Shown: piece after piece, positions 44,804 to 57,119 of the stretch | How positions within the stretch are numbered: position 1 is the first letter of the stretch | How the letters are laid out: each line of letters starts with the position of its first letter | NCBI GenBank assembly: GCA_023101725.1 | Contig: JALJCO010007865.1 | Location: 458,442 to 522,441, forward strand | DNA from: Atherinomorus stipes | Lineage: Eukaryota; Chordata; Actinopteri; Atheriniformes; Atherinidae | DNA: 64,000 nt | Reading direction: 5' to 3' | Translations under genes and position numbers: made by a program | The notes under the pieces: model-generated | The model's input: the letters and a program-made list of their open reading frames with translations, nothing else | Database searches by the model: none | What the model was told of the DNA's origin: nothing

Positions 44804-46124
44804 TTTGTTCTTTTTCACATTGTTTTCCTGTTTCCCTTTATTATTATTATTTTTCCGCCGTTTTTCGGTCGCCTACTCCTCCTAGGCCTTTCAACTCACT
44901 TCAACCGTTCAGGTATCAAAACGTTCAGCTCATTCAGGACATTCCTGCTATGACTTTTGGTATTGATATCTTCAGCGGTTTTCAAGTTATTGATCATTTA
45001 TTGATCAAATTTTTCCCATTGACTTCAATGTTAAACCCTTCAAATCCTTCAAAAAACTTCCGCTCCTTTCAAACCCTAAGGCTTTTTCATACCTTCAGCT
45101 AGAAACACCATTCAAACTTTTTTCAAATCTGCAGACATTCAGCTATTCAGGAATGACTTTTCAGCTTCATATCTTCCGCTAATTTTGAATTACGCCAGTT
45201 TACAAATTGTTCAAATTTCAGATTTTCAGCTTTTTCGCTCCCTTCCGCTCCACTCTACTTCACTCTAACTTCAAATCCTTCAGCTCCAATTAGCGTTCAT
45301 ATCTTCAACATACTTTCAGCTAGAAACACCATTCAAACTTTCAAATACTCTTCAGGAGTTGAACAACTAGAATCTATATTTTCAGCTTCATATCTTCAAC
45401 CGATTTTGAGCTATGCCCTCTGAAAAAACATGAAAAATTGCACTTTTCAGGCAAAAAAATTTCATCCTCAGAAAAATCTTGAACAAATGCTCATATCTTC
45501 CACAGTTTTCCTCGTAGAAAAATAAAATTTAGATCAAAACGGAGCTTGACTCGTTGGCTTCGTCGGACTCCCGGGGTCGAAAACCCGTCAGACGCACCGT
45601 TTTCGAACTACGCCCCTCGGAATCTTACAAAGTCACCATTTTGCCCCTATTAAACTCCATTGTAATCTGGACGAAGAATCCTAAAAGTCATGCAGAATTA
45701 AACTGCCAGCATTTAAATTCTGTTCCACTTAGGATAAAATAAAAGACATTTCTGAGTTCCTCAAAGCCTCGTGACGCTCACGGTGAAAAAATTATTTTGA
45801 TATCTGTTACGGATTTCTCTCAGTGAACAGTTGTTCGGGGAGTGCGCTCGAGCCTTTTCCAGGCATTTTCAATGGAGTTTCTGATCCATTTATGTCTGTG
45901 TCATCTGCAGCCTGTCACACACACACAGGTGCTGCGTTGTCATGACAACCTGATCATTTCTCCTTGCTGTGTTAATTAGGTTCACCTTTGACCTACTTCC
46001 TTATCTATAAAGCAATGTATGATGAAGATGGAGCTTTAAAGCCACTGCAGTCATCATCACTGTCCCTCTGTCCACTTAATTGGTGTCTCACCATGTCCTC
46101 ACACCACAACTGTTCTCTCCTTCC

Positions 46125-46680
46125 TCATCTTCACTCCTCTTCATCATCTCTCTTTTCTGGCTAATCCCTCGTAGTCCCTCCTCTTCATCATCTCTCCTTC
46201 CTGGGTCCTCCATCATCCTCCCTCCTCTTCATCATCTCTCTTTTCTGGCTCCTCGCTCATCCTGCCTCCTCTTCATCATCTCTCCTTCCTGGCTCCTCCG
46301 TCAACTTCCCTCCTCTTCATCATCTCTTTCCTGGCTCCTCGCTCATCCTGCCTCCTCTTCATCATCTCTCCTTCCTGGCTCCTCCGTCAACTTCCCTCCT
46401 CTTCATCATCTCTCTTTTCTGGCTCCTCGCTCATCCTGCCTCCTCTTCATCATCTCTTTCCTGGCTCCTCGCTCATCCTGCCTCCTCTTCATCATCTCTC
46501 CTTCCTGGCTCCTCCGTCAACTTCCCTCCTCTTCATCATCTCTCTTTTCTGGCTCCTCGCTCATCCTGCCTCCTCTTCTCATCTCTCCTTCCTGGCTCCT
46601 CGCTCATACTGCCTCCTCCTCTCATCTCTCCTTCCTGGCTCCTAGCCTCATCCTCCCTCCTCTTCATCATCTCTCTTTCT
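46125..46680. repeat. 45-bp minisatellite in copy C
   Basis: Units such as CCTCCTCTTCATCATCTCTC and CTTCCTGGCTCCTCCGTCAA or TTTCTGGCTCCTCGCTCATC. The GCTCCTCGCTCATCCTG subtype is not seen in copy A, so the arrays diverged after the copies separated. Confidence 0.85.
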
Positions 46681-47559
46681 GTCTGTCATTGAAAATGGTG
46701 TCCCTCCTTCACCAGAATCAGGCAAGTTCTTCTTGGTCATGGTCTCTGAGAATTTCAGATGAGGGGTGGAGTCTTGTCAATTTCGGCTCGATGCCGCGTC
46801 TACCGGGTGGGGGGCCTAAAGAAAAAAAATTGTTTGGTGGTGCTCAAAATTGAACTATCCTAAGTTTTTTCTCCTTTTCAGTGATCAGTGTGTTAAATTG
46901 TCTGTCTTCCTTGGGGCTTTTTGCACCTGTCTTCTCCTGCTGTGTTATTGGTTAGTCTTATATGGTTGCTTCTGTTTGTCCCTTTTGTTCTCTGTTCCCG
47001 TCTCTCTCCTTCTCTCTTTGCTTCTTTCTTTTGCTCTTTTCCTCCTTTCTTCTCCGGTTCTCTCCCTCCTCTTCTCTCTCTCCTTCCTGCTCCTCCTTCT
47101 TCCCTCCTTTCTCTTTTTCCTGGCTCCTCTTCTCCCTCCTCTTCTCTTCTCTTTCCTGGCTCCTAGCCTCTCGTCCCTCCTCTTCATCATCTCTCCTTCC
47201 TGGCTCCTCTGTCTCCTCCCTCCTCTTCTCTGTTCTTTCTGGCTCTGCCTCTCCTCCCTCCTCTTCTCCTCTTTGTCTTTTTTTTCTCTTTTGGCTCCTC
47301 TTTCTCTTTCTCTCTTTGGCTCTGTCTCTCTCCTTGTCTCTCTGTCTTCCTCCCATTGTAAATGGAGACTAGCTCCCAGACTCTGTGTGTTTTGAGGTAT
47401 GTTTGAATAAGCTAACGCTTTTTTTACCTGTATTTATAAATAGAGTCAAAAGCCAGCATATGTGGGTTCTAACTCTTTAGCTGTCTTCAGGCTACAGCCG
47501 TGCTAATGTTGTTCTCAACCTTAAATGATTTTAGTTCAGGCTTCCATAAGGTCTATTCA

Positions 47560-48430
47560 TCCTTTTGCTTTCACTTTTCCCCCTTTTAGCCTTCCGCTTT
47601 AACTTTTTGAGCTTTTCAGCTTTTTCAGCCTTATGCTTTAACTTTTTCAGGCTTTTCGTTTTTCGCCTTCCGCTTTCTTTTAGCTTTTCGTTTTTCAGCC
47701 TTATGCTTTAACTTTTTCAGCTTTCCAGTTTTCAGCCTTACGCTTTAACTTTTTCTGCTTTTTCAGCCTTCCATGCTTTATCTTTTTCAGGATTTTCTCC
47801 TTTTTCAGCCTTATGCTTTAACTTTTTCAGGTTTTCGCTTCTGCTTTACTTCTTTTCCGCTTTTCAGCCTTCGCTTTAACTTTTCCGCTTTTTCAGCCTT
47901 CCGCTTTACTTTTTCGCTTTTCTTTTTAGCCTTTCGCTTTAACTTTTTCATTTTCAGTTTTTCAGCCTTCCGCTTTAACTTTTTCAGGTTTTTCGGTTTT
48001 TCAGCCTTATGCTTTAACTTTTTCGGTCTTTTTCGCCTTACGCTTTAACTTTTTCTTTTCTTTTTGCCTATGCTTTACTTTTCTTTTCAGGTTTTTCAGC
48101 CTTACGCTTTAACTTTTTCCGTTTTTCAGCCTTCGCTTTTCTTTTTGTTGTTTTTTTTGGTTTTGTTTTTCTTTTTTTTCGTTTTTCAGCCTTATGCTTT
48201 AACTTTTTCCGCTTTTTTCGCTTTTTCAGCCTTCCGCTTTAACTTTTTCAGGATTTTCAGGTTTTTCAGCCTTCCGCTTTAACTTTTTCAGGTTTTTCGT
48301 TTTTCAGCCTTCCGCTTTAACTTTTTCGGTTTTTTTTTTTTTTCCTTTCTGCTTTAACTTTTTCAGGTTTTTCATGTTTTTCAGCCTTATGCTTCAAATT
48401 TTTCAGCTTTTTCCCTCTTCAGCCTTATGC
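47560..48430. repeat. CTTTAACTTTTTCAGG-type minisatellite in copy C
   Basis: Irregular units of about 30-38 bp built on CAGCCTTACGCTTTAACTTT and TTCAGGTTTT. It is the loose form of the tight 39-bp array in copy E. Confidence 0.8.
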
Positions 48431-48591
48431 TTCAAATTTTCCACCTTTTTCAGCCTATTAGCATTATAGTTTAACTGTTTCCGCCTTTGAGCATTATAGT
48501 TCAACTACTTCAGCTTCTTTAGCATTATAGTTCAGCGTCTTCAGCATAAACGCATTCACACATGCTGTTGCGGAGTAACAGCATTTTCTAG

Positions 48592-51267
48592 TTGTGTGAA
48601 TGCTTTCAAAGCATTCACACACTAGTTTTCCTGTTTCCCTTTATTCATTATTATTCGTCTTCCGCCGTTTTTCGGTTCGACTACTCCTTCTAGCCCTTTC
48701 AACTCACTTCAACCATTCAGGTATCAAAACGTTCAGCTCATTCAGGAGATGTGTGCTATGTCTTTTATAGTTGATATCTTCAGCGGTTTTCAAGTTATTG
48801 ATCATTTATTGATAAATTTTTCCCCATTGACTTCAATGTTAAACTCTTCAAATCCTTCAAATCCTTCAAATCCCTTCAAAAAACTTCAGCTCCTTTCAAC
48901 CTCTAAAACTTCTGCATACTTTCAGCTAGAAACACCATTCAAAGTTTTTTCAAATCTTCAAACTTTCAGCTTTTCAGCTATGTCTTTTCAACTTCATATC
49001 TTCAGCCAATTTTGAATTACGCCAGTTTACAAATTGTTCAACTTTTAGATTTTCAGCTTTTTCACTCCCTTCAGCTCCACTCTACTTCCACTCTAACTTC
49101 AAACCCTTCAGCTCCAATTCAGAGTTCATATCTTCAACATAGTTTCAGCTAGAAACACCATTCAAACTTTCAAATACTCTTCAGGAGTTGAACAACTAGA
49201 ATCTATATTTTCAGCTTCATATCTTCAACCGATTTTGAGCTATGCCCTCTGAAAAAACATGAAAAATTGCACTTTTCAGGCCAAAATTTTTCCTCCTCAG
49301 GAAAATCTTGAACAAATGCCCATAACTTCTACAGTTTTCGTCACAGAAAAATAAAATTTACATCATAACGGAGCTTGACTCGTTGGCTTCGTCGGACTCC
49401 CCGGGTCAAAAATCCGTCAGACGCACCGTTTTCGAACTACGCCCCTCGGAATCTTACAAAGTCACCATTTTGCCCCTATTAAACTCCATTGTAATCTGGA
49501 CGAAGAATCCTAAAAGTCATGCAGAATTAAACTGCCAGCATTTAAATTCTGTTCCACTTAGGATAAAATAAAAGACATTTCTGAGTTCCTCAAAGCCTCG
49601 TGACGCTCACGGTGAAAAAATTATTTTGATATCTGTTACGGATTTCTCTCAGTGAACAGTTGTTCGGGGAGTGGCGCTCGAGCCTTTTCCAGGCATTTTC
49701 AATGGAGTTTCTGATCCATTATGTCTGTGTCATCTGCAGCCTGTCACACACACACAGGTGCTGCGTTGTCATGACAACCTGATCAATTCTCCCTGCTGTG
49801 TTAATTAGCTTCACCTTTGACCTGATTCCTTATCTATAAAGCAATGTATGATGAAGATGAAGCTTTAAAGCCACTGCAGTCATCATCATGTCCCTCTGTC
49901 CACTTATTGGTGTTACCATGTCCTCAGCCACTCTTCTCTCCTTCCTCATCTTCCTCCTCTTCATCTCTCTCTTTCTGGCTCTTCTCTCCTCTTCATCTGT
50001 CTCTTCCTGGTCCTGCTCATCCTCCCTCCTCTTCTCTCTCTCTTTCCTGGCTCCTGCCTCTCCTCCCTCCTTTTTCTCTCTTTTGTCCTCTCTCCTCCTC
50101 TTCTCTCTCTTCATCTCTCTCCTTCCTGCTCCTGCCTCATCCTCCCTCCTCTTCATCATCTCTCTCTCTTCTTTTTTTTTTTTTTGGTGTTTTTTTGTTT
50201 TGTTTTATTGTGATGGTGTTGTTAGATGTGTGTTGTGGGAGGGTTGTTGATAAGTGATTTTTTAGTGGTAAATAGAGATAGAAAGGATATGGAGAATGGA
50301 TGGATTTTAATTGTTAAGTTTTGTGGTATGTTTAATTAAAATGATTTAGTTCAGGCTTTCACAAGGTCTATTCAGCCTTATGCTTTCACTTTTTCAGCCT
50401 TTTGCTTTAACTTTTTCAGCTTTTCCACCTTCTTCAGCTTTATGCTTTAACTTTTTTTGCATTTTCAGCCTCATGCTTTCACCCTTTAGCTTTAACTTTT
50501 TCAGCTTTTTCACCTTCTTCAGCCTCATGCTTTAACTTTTTGAGCTTTTTCACCTTCTTCAGCCTTACGCTTTAACTTTTTCTTTTTAGCCTTCAGCTTT
50601 AATTTTTTCAGGTTTTTCAGCCTTTACGCTTTAACTTTTTCAGTTTTTCAGCCTTTCGCTTTAACTTTTTCAGCTTTTTCAGCTTTTTCAGCCTTCCGCT
50701 TTAACTTTTTCAGGATTTTCAGGTTTTTCAGCCTTACGCTTTAACTTTTTCAGGTTTTCAGCTTTTTCACGCTTTAACTTTTTCCGCTTTTTCAGCTTTT
50801 TCGCCTTCGCTTTAACTTTTTCAGGTTTTCAGGTTTTTCCGCTTTCTTTCGCTTTTTTTTCAGCTTTAATTTTTTCAGGTTTTTCAGCCTTACGCTTTAA
50901 CTTTTTCCGCTTTTTCAGCCTTCCGCTTTAACTTTTTCAGGATTTTCAGGTTTTTCAGCCTTCCGCTTTAATTTTTTCAGGTTTTCAGCCTTACGCTTTA
51001 ACTTTTTCCGCTTTTTCCGCTTTTTCAGCTTTCTGCTTTAACTTTTTCAGGATTTTCAGGTTTTTCAGGCTTACGCTTTAACTTTTTCAGGTTTTTCAGC
51101 CTTATGCTTCAAATTTTTCAGCTTTTTCAGCCTATAAGCATTATAGTTTAACTGTTTCCGCCGTTGAGCATTATAGTTCAACTACTTCAGCTTCTTTAGC
51201 ATTATAGTTCAGCGTCTTCAAATAAAAGCATTCACACATGCTGTTGCGGAGTAACAGCATTTTCTAG
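48592..51267 (+). mobile_element. Helentron/Helitron2-like element, copy D
   Basis: Complete ends: TTGTGTGAATGCTTTCAAAG with its 13-bp palindrome at the left, and GCATTCACACATGCTGTTGC, GGA, GTAACAGCATTTTCTAG at the right. It abuts copy C and copy E without spacer. Contains the shared core, a short degenerate 45-bp array (49930-50170) and the second array (50345-51115). No Rep/helicase. Confidence 0.8.
50345..51115. repeat. CTTTAACTTTTTCAGG-type minisatellite in copy D
   Basis: Units of about 30-38 bp (CAGCCTTACGCTTTAACTTT, TTCAGGTTTT, TTCCGCTTTTTCAG). More regular toward the right. Confidence 0.8.
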
Positions 51268-54200
51268 TTGTGTGAATGCTTTCAAAGCATTCACACATTA
51301 GTTTTCCTGTTTCTCTTTATTCCCATTATTATCTCTTCCGCCGTTTTTCGGTTCACTACTCCTTCTAGCCCTTTCAACTCACTTCAACACATTCAGGTAT
51401 CAAAACGTTCAGAAAATTCAGGACATTAGTGCTATATCTCCTGGTATTGATAACTTCAACCGTTTTCAAGTTATTGATCATTTATTGGTAAATTTTGCCC
51501 ATTCATTTCTAATGGGAAGCCTTCAAATCCTTCAAATCCTTCAAATCCCTTCAAAAAACTTCAGCTCCTTTCAACCTCTATAACTTCAGCATACCTTCAG
51601 CTAGAAACACCATTCAAAGTTTTTTCAAATCTTCAAAGATTCAGCTTTTCAGCTATGTCTTTTCAACTTCATATCTTCAGCCAATTTTGAATTACGCCAG
51701 TTTACAAATTGTTCAACTTTTAGATTTTCAGCTTTTTCACTCCCTTCAGCTCCACTCTACTTCCACTCTAACTTCAAACCCTTCAGCTCCAATTAGAGTT
51801 CATATCTTCAACATAGTTTCAGCTAGAAACACCATTCAAACTTTCAAATACTCTTCAGGAGTTGAACAACTACAATCTATACTTTCAGCTTCATATCTTC
51901 AACCGATTTTGAGCTATGCCCTCTGAAAAAACATGAAAAATTGCAATTTTCAGGCCAAAATTTTTCCTCCTCAGGAAAATCTTGAACAAATACCCATAAC
52001 TTCTACAGTTTTCGTCACAGAAAAATAAATTTTACATCATTACGGAGCTTGATTCGTTGGCTTCGTCGGAACCCTCGGGTCGAAAAACCGTCAGACGCAC
52101 CGTTTTCGAACTACGCCCCTCGGAATCTTACAAAGTCACCATTTTGCCCCTATTAAACTCCATTGTAATCTGGACGAAGAATCCTAAAAGTCATGCAGAA
52201 TTAAACTGCCAGCATTTAAATTCTGTTCGACTTAGGATAAAATAAAAGACATTTCTGAGTTCCTCAAAGCCTCGTGACGCTCACGGTGAAAAAATTATTT
52301 TGATATCTGTTACGGATTTCTCTCAGTGAACAGTTGTTCGGGGAGTGCGCTCGAGCCTTTTCCAGGCATTTTGAATGGAGTTTCTGATCCATTTATGTCT
52401 GTGTCATCTGCAGCCTGTCACACACACACAGGTGCTGCGTTGTCATGACAACCTGATCAATTCTCCCTGCTGTGTTAATTAGGTTCACCTTTGACCTGAT
52501 TCCTTATCTATAAAGCAATGTATGATGAAGATGAAGCTTTAAAGCCACTGCAGTCATCATCACTGTCCCTCTGTCCACTTAATTGGTGTCTCACCATGTC
52601 CTCAACACCACAACTCTTCTCTCCTTCCTCATCTTCCCTCCTCTTCATCATCTCTCTTTTCTGGCTAATCCCTCATCGTCCCTCCTCTTCATCATCTCTC
52701 TTTCCTGGCTCCTAGCCTCATCATCCCTCCTCTTCATCATCTCTCTTTCCTGGCTCCTCCCTCATCCTCCCTCCTCTTCATCATCTCTCCTTTCTGGTTC
52801 TCCCTCATTCTCCCTCCTCTTCATCATCTCTCCTCATCTCTGTTCTCTTCTTCCTCCTCTTTCTTTCCTTCCTCTTCTCATCTTCTCATTGATCCTTTCC
52901 ACCTTCTTCAGTCTTCACGCTTTAACCCTTTGAGCTTTCCACCTTCTTCAGCCTCACGCTTTAACCCTTTGAGCTTTCCACCTTCTTCAGCCTCACGCTT
53001 TAACCCTTTGAGCTTTCCACCTCCTTCAGCCTTTTGCTTTAACCCTTTGAGCTTTCCACCTTCTTCAGCCTTCACGCTTTAACCCTTTGAGCTTTCCACC
53101 TTCTTCAGCCTCACGCTTTAACCCTTTGAGCTTTCCACCTCCTTCAGCCTTTTGCTTTAACCCTTTGAGCTTTCCACCTTCTTCAGCCTCACGCTTTAAC
53201 CCTTTGAGCTTTCCACCTCCTTCAGCCTCACGCTTTAACCCTTTGAGCTTTCCACCTCCTTCAGCCTTTTGCTTTAACCCTTTGAGCTTTCCACCTCCTT
53301 CAGCCTTTTGCTTTAACCCTTTGAGCTTTCCACCTTCTTCAGCCTTATGCTTTAACCCTTTGAGCTTTCCACCTTCTTCAGCCTTTTGCTTTAACCCTTT
53401 GAGCTTTCCACCTTCTTCAGCCTTTTGCTTTAACCCTTTGAGCTTTCCACCTTCTTCAGCCTTTTGCTTTAACCCTTTGAGCTTTCCACCTCCTTCAGCC
53501 TTACGCTTTAACCCTTTGAGCTTTCCACCTCCTTCAGCCTCACGCTTTAACCCTTTGAGCTTTCCACCTCCTTCAGCCTTTTGCTTTAACCCTTTGAGCT
53601 TTCCACCTTCTTCAGCCTTCACGCTTTAACCCTTTGAGCTTTCCACCTCCTTCAGCCTTTTGCTTTAACCCTTTGAGCTTTCCACCTTCTTCAGCCTCAC
53701 GCTTTAACCCTTTGAGCTTTCCACCTCCTTCAGCCTTTTGCTTTAACCCTTTGAGCTTTCCACCTTCTTCAGCCTTTTGCTTTAACCCTTTGAGCTTTCC
53801 ACCTTCTTCAGCCTTACGCTTTAACCCTTTGAGCTTTCCACCTCCTTCAGCCTTTTGCTTTAACCCTTTGAGCTTTCCACCTCCTTCAGCCTCACGCTTT
53901 AACCCTTTGAGCTTTTCCACCTCCTTCAGCCTCACGCTTTAACCCTTTGAGCTTTCCACCTCCTTCAGCCTCACGCTTTAACCCTTTGAGCTTTCCACCT
54001 TCTTCAGCCTTTTGCTTTAACCCTTTGAGCTTTTCCACCTCCTTCAGCCTCACGCTTTAACCCTTTGAGCTTTTCCACCTCCTTCAGCCTTTTGCTTTAA
54101 CCCTTTGAGCTTTCCACCTCCTTCAGCCTTCACGCTTTATCCCTTTGAGCTTTCCACCTTCTTCAGCCTCACGCTTTAACCCTTTGAGCTTTCCACCTTC

Positions 54201-56230
54201 TTCAGCCTTACGCTTTAACCCTTTGAGCTTTCCACCTTCTTCAGCCTTCACGCTTTAACCCTTTGAGCTTTCCACCTTCTTCAGCCTTACGCTTTAACTT
54301 TTTGAGCTTTTTCACCTTCTTCAGCCTTACGCTTTAACTCTTTGAGCTTTTTCAGCTTCCTTCAGCCTTTTGCTTTAACCCTTTGAGCTTTCCACCTTCT
54401 TCAGCCTTTTGCTTTAACCCTTTGAGCTTTCCACCTCCTTCAGCCTCACGCTTTAACCTTTTTGAGGATTTTCCACCTTCTTCAGCCTTTTGCTTTAACC
54501 CTTTGAGCTTTCCACCTTCTTCAGCCTTCACGCTTTAACCCTTTGAGCTTTTCCACCTTCTTCAGCCTCCCGCTTTAACCCTTTGAGCTTTCCACCTTCT
54601 TCAGCCTTTCACGCTTTAACCCTTTGAGCTTTCCACCTTCTTCAGCCTCACGCTTTAACCCTTTGGCTTTCCATTCCTTCTTCAGCCTTCCGCTTTAACC
54701 CTTTGAGCTTTCCAGCTTCTTCAGCCTTTTCCGCTTTAACCTTTTGAGCTTTCCATTTCCTTCAGCCTTTTGCTTTAACCTTTTGAGCTTTTCAGCTCCT
54801 TCAGCCTTTTGCTTTAACCTTTTGAGCTTTTCCACCTCCTTCAGCCTTTTGCTTTAACCCTTTGAGTTTTCCACCTTCCTTCAGCCTTCGCTTTAACCCT
54901 TTTGAGGTTTTCCACCTCCTTCAGCCTTACGCTTTAACCCTTTGAGCTTTCCACCTCTTTCAGCCTTACGCTTTAACCCTTTGAGCTTTCCACTTCCTTC
55001 AGCCTTTTGCTTTAACCCTTTGAGCTTTCCACCTCCTTCAGCCTCACGCTTTAACCCTTTGAGCTTTTCCACCTCCTTCAGCCTTCACGCTTTAACCCTT
55101 TGAGCTTTCCACCTCCTTCAGCCTTACGCTTTAACCCTTTGAGCTTTCCACCTTCCTTCAGCCTTTTGCTTTAACCCTTTGAGTTGCTTTCCGCTTCCTT
55201 CAGCCTTTTGCTTTACCTTTTGAGCTTTCCACCTCCTTCAGCCTCACGCTTTAACCCTTTGAGCTTTCCGCCTCCTTCAGCCTTTTGCTTTAACCCTTTG
55301 AGCTTTCCACCTTCCTTCAGCCTCATGCTTTAACCCTTTTTAGCTTTCCACCTCCTTCAGCCTTTTGCTTTAACCCTTTGAGCTTTCCACTTTTCCTTCA
55401 GCCTCTCGCTTTAACCCTTTGAGCTTTCCACCTTCTTCAGCCTCACGCTTTAACCCTTTGAGGCTTTTCACCTCCTTCAGCCTTATGCTTTAACCCTTTG
55501 AGCTTTCCACCTCCTTCAGCCTTTTGCTTTAACCCTTTGAGCTTTCCACTTCCTTCAGCCTTTTGCTTTAACCCTTTGAGCTTTCCACCTCCTTCAGCCT
55601 CACGCTTTAACCCTTTGAGCTTTCCACTTCCTTCAGCCTTTTGCTTTAACCCTTTGAGCTTTCCACCTCCTTCAGCCTTACGCTTTAACCCTTTGAGCTT
55701 TCCATTCTCCTTCAGCCTTCACGCTTTAACCCTTTGAGCTTTTTCCACCTCCTTCAGCCTCACGCTTTAACCCTTTGAGCTTTCCACCCTCCTTCAGCCT
55801 CATGCTTTAACCTTTTCAGGCTTTCCAGCCTTTCCTTCAGCCTCACGCTTTAACCTTTTCGTTTTCCACCTCCTTCAGCCTTTCACGCTTTTTTAACCCT
55901 TTGAGCTTTCCACCTTCTTCAGCCTTACGCTTTAACTTTTTCAGCTTTTTCAGCTTTTCAGCCTTTCGCTTTCAGCCTTTCAGGTTTTCAGACCAAGCCG
56001 CGCTTTGGGCGTTTGGGGGTTTTCCGCTTTTTCAGCCTTTCGCTTTAATTTTTTTCAGGCTTTTCAGGCTTTTTCTGCCTTTCGCTTTAACTTTTTCAGG
56101 CTTTTCAGGCTTTTCAGCCTTACGCTTTAACTTTTTCAGGTTTTTCCGGTTTTTCAGCCTTCCGCTTTAACTTTTTCAGGATTTTCAGGTTTTTCAGCCT
56201 TACGCTTTAACTTTTTCTTTTTTTTTTTTT
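51268..56230 (+). mobile_element. Helentron/Helitron2-like element, copy E, 3' end lost
   Basis: The 5' end TTGTGTGAATGCTTTCAAAG and palindrome are intact, followed by the family core nearly identical to B and D. It has a short 45-bp array (52610-52880), then the huge 39-bp array. The 3' subterminal CATTCACAC, hairpin and CTAG are missing. After CGCTTTAACTTTTTC the sequence becomes a T run (56217-56234), then a different dispersed repeat (56258-56372). Confidence 0.75.
52885..56215. repeat. 39-bp minisatellite, about 3.3 kb, in copy E
   Basis: Roughly 85 units of CTTTAACCCTTTGAGCTTTC plus CACCTTCTTCAGCCTTTTG, varying at TTCTTC/CTCCTTC and TTTTG/TCACG/TTACG. 39 bp equals 13 codons, so frames stay open on both strands: FNPLSFPPSSAFC on the plus strand and KLKGLKQKAEEGG on the minus (53065-53622, 53612-53935). 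The right third is less uniform and merges with the CTTTAACTTTTTCAGG type. No start context, promoter or flanking exon supports translation. Confidence 0.95.
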
Positions 56231-56257
56231 TTTTAATTAGTGATTAAAAACTAATTA

Positions 56258-56372
56258 CTCCAGGTGTGTCTGGCCAGTTACTGAGGTCAGACACACCTGG
56301 GCTAATCAGTTCGGTCTCAGTCAACAGACAGGAAGCAAAGGTGCTGTCTGAAGTTCAGGAAGTAATGGAGCC
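56258..56372 (+). repeat. Dispersed CCAGGTGTGTCTG repeat, third copy
   Basis: Perfect 13-bp arms at 56260-56272 and 56288-56300 (CCAGGTGTGTCTG / CAGACACACCTGG). Then GCTAATCAGTTCGGTCTCAG, GACAGGAAGCAAAGGTGCTG, AAGTTCAGGAAGTAATGGAG. Same family as 7955-8110 and 15300-15410. It separates the Helentron array from the L1. Confidence 0.65.
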
Positions 56373-56401
56373 GGGCATATAGCCCATTCTGATAAATAGC
56401 A

Positions 56402-57119
56402 GGTTAAAATTTGACATTGATGATGTAATCAGAGATCCAGAAGGCAGATTTATAATAGTCACATTAACTGTTCAGAATCTTAAGGTATGCATTGCAAATA
56501 TATATGGACCAAACGTAGATGATCCATTATTCTTTGACTCATTTTCTCTGCTTTGCATAACTACTCTGATAGGGCGGTATTATTGGGCGGAGACTTCAAC
56601 ATAGTATGTGATCCAGGTATGGACAGGCTCAGTACAGCAGGACATAACAAAATATGGCATTCATCGGATATCGTTAAGCAGTACATGAAGGATTTCGGCC
56701 TTTGTGATGCATGGCGATCTCATCACCCCACCACGAGACAATATACCTTCTTCTCCTCAGTTCACCATTCCTACTCTAGATTAGATTACTTCTTAACCAG
56801 CAGCTCACTAATGAGTGAAATCTCAGAAATAGAAATCCACCCAATAACCATCAGTGATCATGCACCAGTATCATTAACTCTGAGAAATAAAACTATTAAA
56901 CCAGCAACTAGGAGTTGGAGATTTAATACATCATTACTGAAAGATCCTGAGTTTATCAGCTATTTTAAAAGAGAATGGTCCATTTATCTAGAGAACAACG
57001 ATGTACCAGAAACTCCAGCATGTGTCCTTTGGGAAGCAGGTAAAGCAGTAATGCGAGGGAAAATAATTTCCTTCTCTTCCCATAAAAAAAAAAGGAAGCT
57101 GCAAGAATCTCAGAATTAG
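56402..57119 (+). pseudogene. L1 ORF2 endonuclease domain fragment
   Basis: The first frame gives SRLKFDIDDVIRDPEGRFII and CIANIYGPNVDDPLFFDSF. After a frameshift near 56545 the frame from 56553 continues with LLGGDFNIVCDP (GGDFN at residues 12-16), SYSRLDYFL (residues 73-81) and ISDHAPVSLTL (residues 100-110). These are the APE-type endonuclease motifs of L1: N-Y/I-YGPN, GDFN, the SRLDYF/SRID block and the SDH catalytic end. The enzyme would nick target DNA to prime reverse transcription. The copy is inactive because its 5' end is missing and the frame is broken. Confidence 0.85.

Larger units (their letters stand above)
44804..48591 (+). mobile_element. Helentron/Helitron2-like element, copy C
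   Basis: Joins copy B directly, but its 5' palindrome is lost: TTTGTTCTTTTTCACATTGT leads into TTTTCCTGTTTCCC and CCGCCGTTTTTCGGTCGCC. The 3' end has GCATTCACACATGCTGTTGC, GGA, GTAACAGCATTTTCTAG. It carries the 45-bp array (46125-46680), a unique pyrimidine-rich stretch (46690-47400) and the second array (47560-48430). The 181-257-codon Leu/Ser/Phe frames are products of the repeats. Confidence 0.78.

Noticed and set aside
46080..47395. 257- and 181-codon Ser/Leu-rich frames
   Set aside because: They lie in pyrimidine-rich minisatellite; composition is set by the repeat.
53065..53935. 185- and 107-codon Lys/Gly/Glu repeat proteins on the minus strand and 180/102-codon Pro/Ser/Phe repeats on the plus strand
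   Set aside because: Both result from a 39-bp tandem repeat whose length is a multiple of three; no promoter, splice or unique coding flank.
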